The translations under genes and the position numbers were made by a program. This document shows positions 1 through 7,790 of a stretch of DNA of 26,751 nucleotides, in pieces (positions within the stretch are counted from its first letter, which is position 1; every line of letters starts with the position of its first letter). The DNA comes from Acidobacteriaceae bacterium. Lineage in GTDB: Bacteria; Acidobacteriota; Terriglobia; Terriglobales; Acidobacteriaceae. The notes beneath the pieces were generated by a model. That model was not told where the DNA came from. It did no database searches and saw only the letters and a program-made list of their open reading frames with translations. The stretch is taken from NCBI GenBank assembly GCA_003152795.1, contig PMBA01000292.1, positions 11,106 to 37,856 on the forward strand, in the 5' to 3' direction.

Positions 1-586
1 GATCGAGGTTCACCATCGAGCAGCGCACGTCGCGCATGGTGACGGTGATGGCGGGGGCGTCTCTCCCCTCGCCGAATTGGAGCACACCGCCCAGCCACTC
101 GTCCTCCTGGAAGGGAACCGATCGCAGCGTGCGAACAACAACATTCGGGCGAAATCTTCGCACGTCGGGCGTCTGCCCGGCGAGTCGTGCGATCTCGTCC
201 ACCGTATCCAAGGCGATCACGGAGATGCTAGCGTCGTCAAAGATGCCATGCTTTATCTGCATCATCTCCACGGGAGCCCCGTGCCGGCGTCCGACCTCTC
301 TGGCTAAGCCCTCGCCGAATACAGGCATCTCTTCGCCATCCGGGGTACGAACATGTGTAGGAAGGTCTCCGTCTTCGCGGCGAAGCGGAGCAAACAAGAC
401 CATGTCGGGCAGTTTGCCCGCGGTTAGCCACGGGAACCCGCTGCGGTCATCCATGCGCCGAAACGCCAGGCGTCTGTCACCCTCGAGGCCGTGCCAGCCC
501 AGGTTGGCTACCTCGAGTCGTTCGCCGCCCATGGACTTCACCGGATACCGGAAGAGTGCCTCCACCTGTCCAACTTCTATAAGCAT
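1..586 (-). CDS. MOSC domain protein (3' end beyond window)
   Basis: Reading the minus strand from the ATG at 586-584 gives 195 uninterrupted codons that run off the window at base 1. The protein starts MLIEVGQVEALFRYPVKSMG, the N-terminal beta-barrel signature of YcbX/MARC-type MOSC proteins. The motif GLEGDRR follows near residues 35-41. Close to the window edge RDVRCSMVNLD matches the conserved cysteine segment of the MOSC domain, which is the predicted molybdenum-cofactor ligand in this family. MOSC proteins of this type move or use sulfur through the molybdenum cofactor, for example in reduction of N-hydroxylated compounds; the substrate here cannot be told. Family members are usually about 260 residues, so roughly a quarter is missing. 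No clear Shine-Dalgarno precedes the start, but the family N-terminus fits this ATG. It lies downstream of purH on the same strand, with 221 bp between them. Confidence 0.85.
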   Translation of the reverse strand, partial: MLIEVGQVEALFRYPVKSMGGERLEVANLGWHGLEGDRRLAFRRMDDRSGFPWLTAGKLPDMVLFAPLRREDGDLPTHVRTPDGEEMPVFGEGLAREVGRRHGAPVEMMQIKHGIFDDASISVIALDTVDEIARLAGQTPDVRRFRPNVVVRTLRSVPFQEDEWLGGVLQFGEGRDAPAITVTMRDVRCSMVNLD

Positions 587-807
587 GCTTAATCGAGTCC
601 GCCCGTCAGCGTATCGCTGCAACTAAGGGCGCGCCTTCCAAAGCCGCTACCAAGCGCGTCGATCGGGACCGAACTGCCAGATCGTTCGCGGGCACATCGT
701 AAAAAGGAACTTGGCCGTCGGTCCTCCGGGCGAACCATCATTGCGGTCCGGCCCTAAGTTATCGCCATGGGTGGGCGGAGCCCCTTCCACACAAATGCAC
801 ATTGGCT

Positions 808-2358
808 TTAATGCCGGAAATGCCGCACCCCGGTGAAGATCATCGCCAACCCGAGACGGTCGGCGGCTTCGATGACCTCCTGGTCGCGCACCGAGCCTCC
901 GGGTTGGATGATGGCAGTGGCTCCAGCTTTGGCGATTTCCTCGACGCCGTCCGGGAAGGGGAAGAAGGCATCGGAGGCGGCGACGGTACCCTTGAGCGGC
1001 AACTGGGCCTTCATGGCGCCCAGCTTGCAGGAATCGACGCGGCTCATTTGCCCGGCGCCGACGCCAACGGTTTGCCCATCGCGAGCGTAAAGAATGGCGT
1101 TCGACTTTACGTGCTTGCAAACTCTCCAGGCAAAGAGCAGCGCCCGCTTTTCTTCTGGCGTGGGCGGGCGTCTGGTAACAACTTTCAGATCGGCTTCGGC
1201 CAGCTTGTGCAGGTCGGAATCCTGGACGAGCATGCCCCCGGAAATATTTTTCAGAACCCAGTCTTGCTGTCCGGCAGGAACTTCGACCAGCCGCAGATTT
1301 TTCTTGGCGGCAAAAGCTGCCTTGGCGCCATCATCGAATGCGGGAGCGGCAATCACTTCCAGGAAAAGCTTGGTCATTTCGCTCGCGGCCAAGGCATCGA
1401 CCGCGCGGTTCACTCCGATCACTCCGCCAAACGCCGAAACCGGATCGCATTCCAGCGCACGCAGGTACGCCTCAGCGAGCGTCTTGCCGGTCGCGGTGCC
1501 GCAGGGATTTGTGTGTTTGATAATGGCGCACACCGGCTCGTCAAACTCCTGCGCCAGATCCCACGCGGCCTGCAGATCGACGATGTTGTTATAGGAAAGC
1601 TCCTTGCCCTGCACCTGACGGGCGTTCGCCACGCCCGCGCCCGAACCGTCCGCATACATCGCGGCCTTCTGATGCGGGTTTTCTCCATAGCGCAGGTCCA
1701 TCACCTTTTGAAAAGACAGCCGCAGATTGTTGGGAAAGCCCTCGGGCGCATGCAGTTCGAAGTCGCCGCCTACGCGCTCGAGCGTGGAAGCAATGGCGGA
1801 ATCATAGGCTGCGGTGGTCGCGAACGCCTTCTGGGCCAGCCGCCATTTCGTTTCATGGGATAGCGCGCCGCCCGAGCGCGCCAACTCCTCGGCGATGGCA
1901 GCATAATCGGCAGGCGAGGTAACGACCGCGACATCCTGAAAATTCTTCGCTGCGGAACGGATCATCGAGGGCCCGCCGATATCGATGTTTTCGATCAGCT
2001 CTTCGAAGTGCGCGCCCGGCTTGGCGGCGGTCTTTTCGAAGGCATAAAGGTTGACCACAACCATGTCAATGGCCGGAATGCCATGCTCGGCAACCGCCGC
2101 GCGATGGCTGCTGTCATCACGGCGATGCAGGATGCCGCCATGAACCTTGGGATGCAGCGTTTTAACGCGTCCATCCAGCATTTCAGGAAACCCGGTCAGC
2201 TCGGAAATATCTTTCACCGCGATGCCGGAGTCGCGCAGCAGCTTGGCCGTGCCTCCGGTAGAAACCAGTTCCACGCCCAACTGGGTAAGCTTGCGGGCAA
2301 AATCGACCAATCCGGATTTATCGGTGACGCTGAGGATGGCGCGCTTGATTTTAGACAT
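808..2358 (-). CDS. purH: Bifunctional AICAR formyltransferase / IMP cyclohydrolase
   Basis: The 516-residue protein matches full-length PurH (usually about 510-530 residues). It carries out the last two steps of de novo purine synthesis in the cytosol: formylation of AICAR by 10-formyltetrahydrofolate, then ring closure to IMP. The N-terminal cyclohydrolase domain shows STGGT (33-37) and [15 protein letters not shown] (61-75). The transformylase domain shows LRYGENPHQ (222-230), the catalytic Lys-His in KHTNPCG (281-287), [10 protein letters not shown] (462-471) and the typical C-terminus GVRHFRH. The start at 2358 is preceded by GAGG five bases upstream, and the protein begins as the family does ([17 protein letters not shown]). 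No other purine gene is adjacent. The upstream spacer holds heptad repeats, and I see no convincing sigma70 promoter in it. Confidence 0.97.
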   Translation of the reverse strand: MSKIKRAILSVTDKSGLVDFARKLTQLGVELVSTGGTAKLLRDSGIAVKDISELTGFPEMLDGRVKTLHPKVHGGILHRRDDSSHRAAVAEHGIPAIDMVVVNLYAFEKTAAKPGAHFEELIENIDIGGPSMIRSAAKNFQDVAVVTSPADYAAIAEELARSGGALSHETKWRLAQKAFATTAAYDSAIASTLERVGGDFELHAPEGFPNNLRLSFQKVMDLRYGENPHQKAAMYADGSGAGVANARQVQGKELSYNNIVDLQAAWDLAQEFDEPVCAIIKHTNPCGTATGKTLAEAYLRALECDPVSAFGGVIGVNRAVDALAASEMTKLFLEVIAAPAFDDGAKAAFAAKKNLRLVEVPAGQQDWVLKNISGGMLVQDSDLHKLAEADLKVVTRRPPTPEEKRALLFAWRVCKHVKSNAILYARDGQTVGVGAGQMSRVDSCKLGAMKAQLPLKGTVAASDAFFPFPDGVEEIAKAGATAIIQPGGSVRDQEVIEAADRLGLAMIFTGVRHFRH

Positions 2359-2404
2359 GAGAACCTCTGCTGCAGATTAGTGAAGAGGGATTTTAGCAGT
2401 TGCG

Positions 2405-2590
2405 AACAGTACCCGGTTGTCAGCACCCAGTACCCAGTCTTCGACGCCCGAGTTCTACGAGTCCATTCCGGACTTAGAAAAGCGAGCAGAACCGGGCAAC
2501 CAATAAACGGGCGCCGACCAATCAAAGGAGGTTGAGAACTAAGAACTAAGAACTGAGAACTGAGAACTGGCAACTGGGTCCTGGGTACTA
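2405..2590. repeat. Heptad-repeat inverted pair R1
   Basis: From 2534 to 2589 there are eight in-phase 7-base units (GAGAACT, AAGAACT, GGCAACT, GGGTACT and variants). At 2405-2440 lies a complementary arm with units such as ACCCAGT. The GGGTACT/GGGTCCT end of the right arm can pair with the left arm to form a long imperfect stem. The last unit runs into the stop codon of the gene ending at 2588. The same GAACTGA unit recurs at 15823-15891. Confidence 0.8.
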
Positions 2591-3232
2591 AATTTTCGCC
2601 TTCGCCTTGAGTTTGACTAGTCCACCCTGCATCTCGACCGAGTACTCGACCGTATCGCAATGGTGCTGCTTGCGGATCTCGCGGGTCTTCTTCTTGACGA
2701 ACGCCGCGAAAGAATCGAGGTCGCCGGAGATTTTTTCTCCCGATTTTTGCTTGGCTTCGGAAAGCGCCAGGTAAAGGGATTCGACCTGCTCCCGCTCGGC
2801 GGGTGCGCCGGAGCACTGTACCGAGAAAGGCGGATCAACTTCCCGATCGACGGCCGGCGTCTGGGCGTCCGCGGTTTCCGGCTTGCGGCTGAGGCCGTAT
2901 ACCGGATGCTTTGCTGCGCGCTGTTCGGTGGCGCGCACCCCCTGGACTGCGAGGAGCGCGTCTTGGGGCCGGCGATAGCCCTCCTCGCGAATCCGCATTT
3001 TCTTTCGCCACAGGTCGCTCTGAATGGCGTAGCGCTGGGCCATTTCGTTGTACCTGAATCGCTGCGGAAAACTCATCCGCGTGCCGTCACTGAACTTGCG
3101 AATCAGGGAGAGAACCTTCCATTCGACGTCGGTGGGAGGACGTTTGGCCGGATTATTGAAGAAAATCTCGTACTCGATCTTCAGCCGGCGCAGTTGCTGA
3201 TCGAGGAGATCCAGTTCTTCATCAATGGTCAC
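2588..3232 (-). CDS. MXAN_5187 C-terminal-like conserved protein
   Basis: This 214-residue soluble protein has no signal peptide or membrane segment. Its N-terminal half is a charged helical region (MTIDEELDLLDQQLRRLKIE, then FFNNPAKRPPT and FPQRFRYNEMAQRY). A variable, proline-containing linker follows at about residues 110-150. The C-terminal block runs from about 155 to 214 and contains FAAFVKKKTREIRKQ and ends VKLKAKAKI. From memory this pattern matches proteins labelled MXAN_5187 C-terminal domain in Acidobacteriota and Myxococcota; no biochemical function is known to me. The start is GTG at 3232, with a GGGGA Shine-Dalgarno-like sequence about 7 bases upstream and no nearby in-frame ATG. 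It lies between purH and an XRE regulator, all on the same strand but each separated by about 200 bp of repeat-bearing spacer. Confidence 0.7.
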   Translation of the reverse strand: MTIDEELDLLDQQLRRLKIEYEIFFNNPAKRPPTDVEWKVLSLIRKFSDGTRMSFPQRFRYNEMAQRYAIQSDLWRKKMRIREEGYRRPQDALLAVQGVRATEQRAAKHPVYGLSRKPETADAQTPAVDREVDPPFSVQCSGAPAEREQVESLYLALSEAKQKSGEKISGDLDSFAAFVKKKTREIRKQHHCDTVEYSVEMQGGLVKLKAKAKI

Positions 3233-3333
3233 AGAGATTCCCCAGCCTCCCAGTCAATAGCTTAGCGTTGCAGGATGGAGATGGCGAGGTTCCCGCCGGA
3301 CACGATGGAGATGGTACGAAAGTACCCAAGGGC

Positions 3334-3445
3334 AGCTATCAGCCGTCAGCTCTCAGCACCCCGGTTTATCGGCAAATCAAGCAGTACGCCGGATTATCTA
3401 CCCGAAGCAGGGGCGAATGGGCTGAACTGAAGGCTGAAAGCCGAC
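3334..3445. repeat. Heptad-repeat inverted pair R2
   Basis: Four in-phase 7-base units lie at 3334-3361 (AGCTATC, AGCCGTC, AGCTCTC, AGCACCC). A roughly complementary arm lies at 3419-3445 (GGCTGAA, CTGAAGG, CTGAAAG). The right arm ends directly at the stop codon of the XRE gene (3446). The arrangement matches R1: two short 7-nt-period arms in opposite orientation around a non-repetitive centre. Confidence 0.65.
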
Positions 3446-3790
3446 CTACTTCGTGCTGGAGGCCATTTTCTTGACCATCGCCAGCACCAGCTTGCGGTCG
3501 CTGTCGTTCAGATTCGCGGAATAGCGGCGCATCTGGCTCAGGAAGCGCACTTCGTCGTCGGAGAGCTGCGGCAACCCCTTATGGCCGTTGCTGTTACCTT
3601 CGGAAAAGAACTGCGACAACGCCAGATCCATCGCCCCAGCGATCTTGGCGAGCGTGTCCAGCGAAGGGATGGTGTGGCCGTTCTCAACGCGCGAAAGGTA
3701 GCAGCGCAACAGGCCAGTGCGCTTTTCGATGTCGCCCTGTGACATGCTTCGCTGGAGCCGGAAATTGCGGATGGTCTCGCCGATATTCAT
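3446..3790 (-). CDS. XRE-family helix-turn-helix regulator
   Basis: The protein has 114 residues with a Cro/C1-type helix-turn-helix at residues 6-61 (IRNFRLQRSMSQGDIEKRTG, then YLSRVENGHTIPSLDTLAKI). A short basic tail ends in DSDRKLVLAMVKKMASSTK. It should bind DNA as a dimer and lacks any recognisable ligand-binding or peptidase domain. Similar small regulators are common in Acidobacteriota; the target is unknown. The gene has its own promoter (3831-3859), with a predicted leader of about 34 bases and only a weak Shine-Dalgarno. The neighbouring genes on either side are on the same strand but separated by 135-213 bp, so it is probably transcribed alone. Confidence 0.9.
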   Translation of the reverse strand: MNIGETIRNFRLQRSMSQGDIEKRTGLLRCYLSRVENGHTIPSLDTLAKIAGAMDLALSQFFSEGNSNGHKGLPQLSDDEVRFLSQMRRYSANLNDSDRKLVLAMVKKMASSTK

Positions 3791-3830
3791 AAATGCGCAG
3801 CTAACTCAAAGTGAAAAAAAAGATGCGTGC

Positions 3831-3859
3831 ATAGTAACCAGAGTAGTACCGTCTGGCAA
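3831..3859 (-). promoter_or_regulatory. Sigma70-type promoter of the XRE gene
   Basis: On the minus strand TTGCCA (3859-3854) and TACTAT (3836-3831) are separated by exactly 17 bases. This matches the -35 consensus at 5 of 6 positions and the -10 at 4 of 6. Transcription would start near 3824, about 34 bases upstream of the ATG at 3790. Confidence 0.6.
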
Positions 3860-3925
3860 GTGGAAATTCCTTGCGTTCGCGGCCGAAACTGGTTTCACCC
3901 GCGCTGGGCCTGCCAGAATGACGCT

Positions 3926-4672
3926 TCACTTCTTCAATGTCGAGGCGAGAAAATCGATTGTGCGCTGCCACGCGTCGGCGGCGTCCTCAGCCCTATATCC
4001 CTGCTTGTTGTTGGGATTTTCAAACGCGTGCCCCGCGTCGGGGTAGATTTTCACCTCGATCTTCTTGCCGAGCTTTTCCATGGATTGCTGAAACTTCTTC
4101 ACATCATCCGGGGTGATGCCGCGATCCAGGCCACCAAAAAGTCCCAGAATCGGGGCGTTGATTTTCTTCAGTTCCGACGACTCGGTTGCGAGATGCCCAT
4201 AGTTGATGACCGTCGCTGCCAGTTGCGGCTCGGCGAGCGCCGTATCGAGCGAGTAGCCTCCGCCCATGCACCATCCGATGGAGCCGATCCGATTGTTTTT
4301 CACGTTCGGCTGTGACGCCAGAAAATCGTAGGCGGCTCGCAGATCGCGTGTAGCCCGGTCTTCCGGCAAGCCCCGCATCAGTTCGTGGGCCAGGTCTGGA
4401 TTGTCGGCGACTCTACCGCGATACAGATCGACCGCCAGCGCGACGTAACCCTGGCCGGCTAGCTTCTCGGCCTGCTGCTTGACCCAGTCGTTCAATCCCC
4501 ACCACTCGTGGATCACGATGAGCGCTGGAAACGTCCCTTTGCCAGCGGGGGTGTAGAGAATTCCGTTGACGGTCTCGTCGCCCGACTTGTAGGAAACGGG
4601 CTTGCCATCCACGGCGAAGGCCGACAGTGAAAAAGCGAGAGACAGAATCATCGAGAGCAGAAAAGTTTTCAT
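3926..4672 (-). CDS. Exported dienelactone hydrolase family protein
   Basis: This is a 248-residue alpha/beta hydrolase with an N-terminal signal peptide (MKTFLLSMILSLAFSLSAFA, cleavage near residue 20). The dienelactone hydrolase triad is visible: Cys135 in GWCMGGG, Asp183 in FGGLDRG and His215 in PDAGHAFENP. Glu56 sits in the family motif HEWWGL, where it activates the cysteine. The length is usual for the family. Dienelactone hydrolases open lactone or ester substrates; exported members are common and their real substrate is unknown. The start lies 53 bases downstream of the metallo-beta-lactamase gene on the same strand, so the two are probably co-transcribed. No chlorocatechol pathway genes are nearby, so a role in aromatic degradation is not supported. 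Confidence 0.92.
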   Translation of the reverse strand: MKTFLLSMILSLAFSLSAFAVDGKPVSYKSGDETVNGILYTPAGKGTFPALIVIHEWWGLNDWVKQQAEKLAGQGYVALAVDLYRGRVADNPDLAHELMRGLPEDRATRDLRAAYDFLASQPNVKNNRIGSIGWCMGGGYSLDTALAEPQLAATVINYGHLATESSELKKINAPILGLFGGLDRGITPDDVKKFQQSMEKLGKKIEVKIYPDAGHAFENPNNKQGYRAEDAADAWQRTIDFLASTLKK

Positions 4673-4725
4673 GCGATTACCCCGAACTACAACCGGTTAC
4701 TGATGCTACCGCATCTGGAAGGGCA

Positions 4726-5655
4726 TCAATTGTGCTTGATGAACTTGCCGTTTTTCTGGCCGGTCAGCGAGTTGTACAACGTCTCGAGAAACACATCTTC
4801 GCTGATGAAGTCTCCGGAATATTTCTTCCAGGGATCGAGAATCTTTTTCTCCTTCATCTGCGCCAGCGTCAATTTCCTGTCGAGCGCATCTTGCACCGCG
4901 GCTCGCGTTTCTTTCAGCATCTTGATATAAGCGCGCACGTCATCGAGGTTTGAAACCGGGCCGTGTCCCGGAATGATCTTTACGTCGGGCGGAAGCTGCG
5001 CAATGGCGCCCTCGACGCCGCTGATCATGCCATCGATGCTGCCCCCGCTGTCCACGTCGATGAAGGGAAAGCCGTAAGTCACGAAATCATCGCCCATGTG
5101 GACCACGTTCGATTTCGGAAAATAGATGACCGAATCGCCGTCGGTGTGTCCGGCCGGGAAGTGCAGCGCGCGGATGTCTTCTCCGTTCAAGTGCACGGTG
5201 ACGTCGTGATCGAACGTGATGATTGGCAGGGCGCCCTTGGGCTGCGGCTTAGCTTCGAAATGCATCGCCCCGCCGTTCCCCGCCTGGCCACCCTCTTCCA
5301 GACGTTTGCGGACATTGTCGTGCGCGATGATGGGCGCCTGCTTCTGAAAGAATTCGTTCCCGCCGGTATGGTCCGCGTGGTAGTGGGTGTTGATGATGAA
5401 ACGGACGGGCTTGTCGGTAATGCCTTTGAGCGCCTCCTGGATTTTGTCCGCGAGGGGTGCGTACTGGTCGTCGACGATCACGATACCGTCTTCGCCGACG
5501 GACGCGCCAATGTTGCCCCCGGCGCCCTCGAGCATGTAAACATTGCCGGCAACCTTCGAGACTTTGATTTGAACTTTGCTGAAGTCCTGATCTTGGGCAA
5601 AGCACCAGCCCACCGAAAGACACGCGAGAATTGCAACACGAGACGTAGTCCGCAT
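4726..5655 (-). CDS. Exported metallo-beta-lactamase-fold hydrolase
   Basis: The protein has 309 residues with a signal peptide of about 20 residues (ends GWCFAQ). The two-metal site is complete: THYHADHTGG gives His91, His93, Asp95 and His96. His170 lies in PAGHTDGDS, Asp189 in HMGDD and His231 in PGHGP. This pattern fits the periplasmic 'MBL fold metallo-hydrolase' group close to subclass B; the substrate could be a small ester, lactone or thioester, and beta-lactamase activity cannot be assumed. The start is strongly supported by a GGAGGTG Shine-Dalgarno at 5661-5667, five bases from the ATG. The gene precedes the dienelactone hydrolase gene (53-bp gap) and follows the FG-GAP-like gene (89-bp gap) on the same strand, so these exported proteins may form an operon. 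Confidence 0.93.
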   Translation of the reverse strand: MRTTSRVAILACLSVGWCFAQDQDFSKVQIKVSKVAGNVYMLEGAGGNIGASVGEDGIVIVDDQYAPLADKIQEALKGITDKPVRFIINTHYHADHTGGNEFFQKQAPIIAHDNVRKRLEEGGQAGNGGAMHFEAKPQPKGALPIITFDHDVTVHLNGEDIRALHFPAGHTDGDSVIYFPKSNVVHMGDDFVTYGFPFIDVDSGGSIDGMISGVEGAIAQLPPDVKIIPGHGPVSNLDDVRAYIKMLKETRAAVQDALDRKLTLAQMKEKKILDPWKKYSGDFISEDVFLETLYNSLTGQKNGKFIKHN

Positions 5656-5701
5656 GGTCTCACCTCCAGGAAGGGGAATTGTAAATGGAAAGCGGCGTGT
5701 T

Positions 5702-5736
5702 GAGGTATTGAGTCATTGAATCAATGAATCAATCCC
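5702..5736. repeat. Heptad repeat R3 (TCATTGA type)
   Basis: The short spacer contains five 7-base-spaced units. TCATTGA (5714-5720) and its reverse complement TCAATGA (5722-5728) face each other around a single A and are followed by another ATCAAT. The block sits 9 bases beyond the stop codon of the gene ending at 5745. The same TCATTGA unit makes up repeat R5 at 11771-11824. Confidence 0.65.
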
Positions 5737-5744
5737 TAAATGAA

Positions 5745-7190
5745 CTAAGGCGTTCCCTCAAACAGCGGCCAAAGCTGGTCGGCGGTGACGCGGTAGATGG
5801 CGTAGGCGCTGCCTCCATCGGAGGTGCGCCGGAAGAGCAATTCGCCACGGCCATCGCCGTCGGCATCGACGGCGTCGATCAGTTCCATGCGCGGAGCGAC
5901 GTCGAGATGCCGCGAATCGGTCTGGGAGAAAAATAGCTTATGCAATTCGCCTTCGAGGTTGGTGCGGGCAATTAGCGTGATTTCCTTTGGCTCCTCGAAT
6001 TTGCCGCTTGCGTCGGCAGCCGTCGGGTGAGTTCTGGCGGAGAGCACCAGCACCGGCTGGTTCGAACTGGAGAGATCAAAGATGCGGAGGCTCACATCGT
6101 CGAAGGCAGGTTTGGGCAACTTGCTGGCGGATTTGCCGGCGGATTTGCTCGCGGATGCCCTCTTGCCCGTGGGCGCAGCCTCTTTGGTCGCAGCGTTCGC
6201 CTGAGCGCGAAGCTGCGCCGTGGCCAGATCGAGCATCTTGCTGCGATAGCCAGCTTCTTCCGCAGGCTTCACATCGTACGTGTAGGGACGCGGATCAGGG
6301 CCGCCGGCATCGGAAATCGCCGGGATGAAGGTGATCTGTGGCAAGGCCACGGCGGAATCTTTCGCCGTCTTCGCGTCGGTCTGTGCTGTGCTCGGGAGAG
6401 GGTCGAACGTGGTAAACGGTTCAAGGCGCGCATTCGAGTCTGGCTTCCCACGTCGCAGCCGGGGCCGATTTGGATCTTCGATGGTCTCGTCGGTCGCAGG
6501 GGGCTTCAAGGGTTCCGGCGCCGCAGGCACCTCTGCAGTCTCGGGCGGGGTCGACGAGTTGGCGGGCGGCGGGGCAGTCGGCGACGCTGGAGGAGTTGCG
6601 GGCTTTGGCTGGCCTTTATTTTTATCCTTATCCGTGTCCTTATCTTTATTTTTGTCTTTGCTATTTTTGTCCTTGCTGTCGGAACTGCTATCGGAGTCGT
6701 GGTCGCTGCGGCGGTGAAGCACTGGCGGCCCATCCTTGTCGTCGTCCGCGATCACCGGCGTCGAGTACTTCTTGTGCTGGTTCGGGTCAATCGCCCCCGC
6801 GGGAAGCCATGTGCCTTCAGCGATCCAGAGGTGGTTCAATTGGCCAGGTTGGGTGATCGTAAAGACGCCCTGCGATAGACCGGCGCGAAACCCTTCGTAG
6901 ACGATGCCGAAGTCGAGCGCCATGGGAACGGGAGCGGCCTTATACGAGCCCGCGTCATAGAATTTTCCGTCGATCATGATGGCAATGGGAGTGAGACGCG
7001 CTTTGCCTTTGGGCGAAAGCTGGACCAATCCCAAGGCGCGCGGTCCCTTGGCGGACGCGGGCTTGCGGCCATACTGCGGCATGGGACCCTGGGCCACGAG
7101 CCACGAACTGGCCAGCCATGTCGAGACGGCCAAGGTGACGGCGAACATCCGGTTGCGATATAACGATGAAGGGCGAGGAAAAAATTCCAT
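5745..7190 (-). CDS. Exported acidobacterial FG-GAP/VCBS-like protein
   Basis: From the ATG at 7190 the protein has 481 residues. A signal peptide follows a short basic start (YRNR, then FAVTLAVSTWLASSWLVAQG). Residues about 35-145 form an N-terminal domain not recognised by name (IAIMIDGKFYDAG, VYEGFRAGLSQGVF, LWIAEGTWLP). Residues about 157-195 are a Lys-Asp-Asn repeat tract, followed by a Pro/Ala-rich linker to about 235. The C-terminus carries a calcium-loop-like DADGDGRGELLF (about residues 439-450), as in FG-GAP/VCBS repeats. It is probably secreted or periplasmic; its function is unknown. A second possible start is the ATG at 7148 (467 residues), which begins directly in the hydrophobic stretch; neither has a clear Shine-Dalgarno. 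It is divergent from bcp, and the two start codons overlap if 7190 is right. Confidence 0.75.
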   Translation of the reverse strand: MEFFPRPSSLYRNRMFAVTLAVSTWLASSWLVAQGPMPQYGRKPASAKGPRALGLVQLSPKGKARLTPIAIMIDGKFYDAGSYKAAPVPMALDFGIVYEGFRAGLSQGVFTITQPGQLNHLWIAEGTWLPAGAIDPNQHKKYSTPVIADDDKDGPPVLHRRSDHDSDSSSDSKDKNSKDKNKDKDTDKDKNKGQPKPATPPASPTAPPPANSSTPPETAEVPAAPEPLKPPATDETIEDPNRPRLRRGKPDSNARLEPFTTFDPLPSTAQTDAKTAKDSAVALPQITFIPAISDAGGPDPRPYTYDVKPAEEAGYRSKMLDLATAQLRAQANAATKEAAPTGKRASASKSAGKSASKLPKPAFDDVSLRIFDLSSSNQPVLVLSARTHPTAADASGKFEEPKEITLIARTNLEGELHKLFFSQTDSRHLDVAPRMELIDAVDADGDGRGELLFRRTSDGGSAYAIYRVTADQLWPLFEGTP

Positions 7191-7650
7191 GGAAGTTAAT
7201 GATAAATCCCCAGACTTCAGTACGACGGACGAGAACGGCAAAGAGGTTGCCTCGAAAGATTTTCGTGGCAAGACCGTGGTGCTTTATTTCTATCCCAAGG
7301 CCGACACGCCGGGGTGCACCAAGGAGGCGTGCGGCTTCCGCGATACCTACTCGGAAATCAAGAAGACGGGCGTGGTGCTGCTCGGGATTTCCGCGGACAC
7401 GGCGGCCGCGCAGAAGAAATTTCAGACCAAGTTCAGTTTGCCTTTCTCGTTGCTGGCCGATGCCGAAAAGAAGATCGCGAATCTTTTCGGCGTGGTTAAA
7501 GAGCGGCAAATGTATGGCAAGAAAATAAAAGGGATTGCGCGGACTACGTTCGTGATTGCCCCCGACGGCAAGATCAAGCATATCTTCAAGAACGTGACGG
7601 CGGAAGGGCATGCGGAAGAGGTGCTGGCCTACCTGCAGGGCGCGGCCTGA
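7189..7650 (+). CDS. bcp: Thiol peroxidase, Bcp-type peroxiredoxin
   Basis: The 153-residue protein has the usual Bcp length. It reduces hydrogen peroxide and organic hydroperoxides using thioredoxin or glutaredoxin in the cytosol. The active-site segment YFYPKADTPGCTKEACGFRD places the peroxidatic cysteine at 43 and the resolving cysteine at 48, the atypical 2-Cys spacing of E. coli Bcp. ARTTFVIAPDGKI and the C-terminal EEVLAYLQ are also typical. The start at 7189 gives the family N-terminus (MEVNDKSPDFSTTDENGKEV) and has GAGGAA about 10 bases upstream. A longer reading frame beginning at 6976 only overlaps the divergent neighbour and is not needed. A heptad-repeat block begins 4 bases after the stop codon. 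Confidence 0.95.
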   Translation: MEVNDKSPDFSTTDENGKEVASKDFRGKTVVLYFYPKADTPGCTKEACGFRDTYSEIKKTGVVLLGISADTAAAQKKFQTKFSLPFSLLADAEKKIANLFGVVKERQMYGKKIKGIARTTFVIAPDGKIKHIFKNVTAEGHAEEVLAYLQGAA

Positions 7651-7653
7651 GAC

Positions 7654-7760
7654 GATTGCAGAGGTTAGAGGTCAGAAGTCAGATTGCAGAAGTGAAACCG
7701 TGGGCTGTGGCAGGCACTTCGTTTGTACCTCTGCAATCTGACCTCTGACCTCTGCAATCT
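7654..7760. repeat. Heptad-repeat inverted pair R4
   Basis: Six in-phase units lie at 7654-7695 (GATTGCA, GAGGTTA, GAGGTCA, GAAGTCA, GATTGCA, GAAGTGA). The opposing arm at 7727-7760 is TGCAATC, TGACCTC, TGACCTC, TGCAATC with a partial unit before it. The reverse complement of the right arm matches the left arm except that one whole 7-base unit is missing. A 31-base centre separates them. This is the cleanest example of the repeat family in the window. Confidence 0.85.
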
Positions 7761-7790
7761 CCGGTTACGTGGACTTTCGCCGTGCTCACG

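Noticed and set aside
647..807. A gene in the spacer between purH and the MOSC gene
   Set aside because: The only sizeable frame is mostly antisense to, or out of frame with, purH and has no recognisable features.
802..1863. A 353-codon open frame opposite purH on the plus strand
   Set aside because: It lies wholly inside purH, whose motifs are complete; the composition is that of an antisense shadow in GC-rich DNA.
4726..5655. Antibiotic resistance beta-lactamase
   Set aside because: The fold and metal ligands are those of many non-lactamase hydrolases; nothing in the sequence shows beta-lactam specificity.
6027..6878. A 283-codon plus-strand frame with hydrophobic repeats
   Set aside because: It is the complement of the Lys-Asp-Asn repeat of the minus-strand gene; the apparent membrane segments come from that low-complexity tract.
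7654..7760. CRISPR-like array in the heptad blocks
   Set aside because: Units are 7 bases with no spacers, and no cas gene is present.
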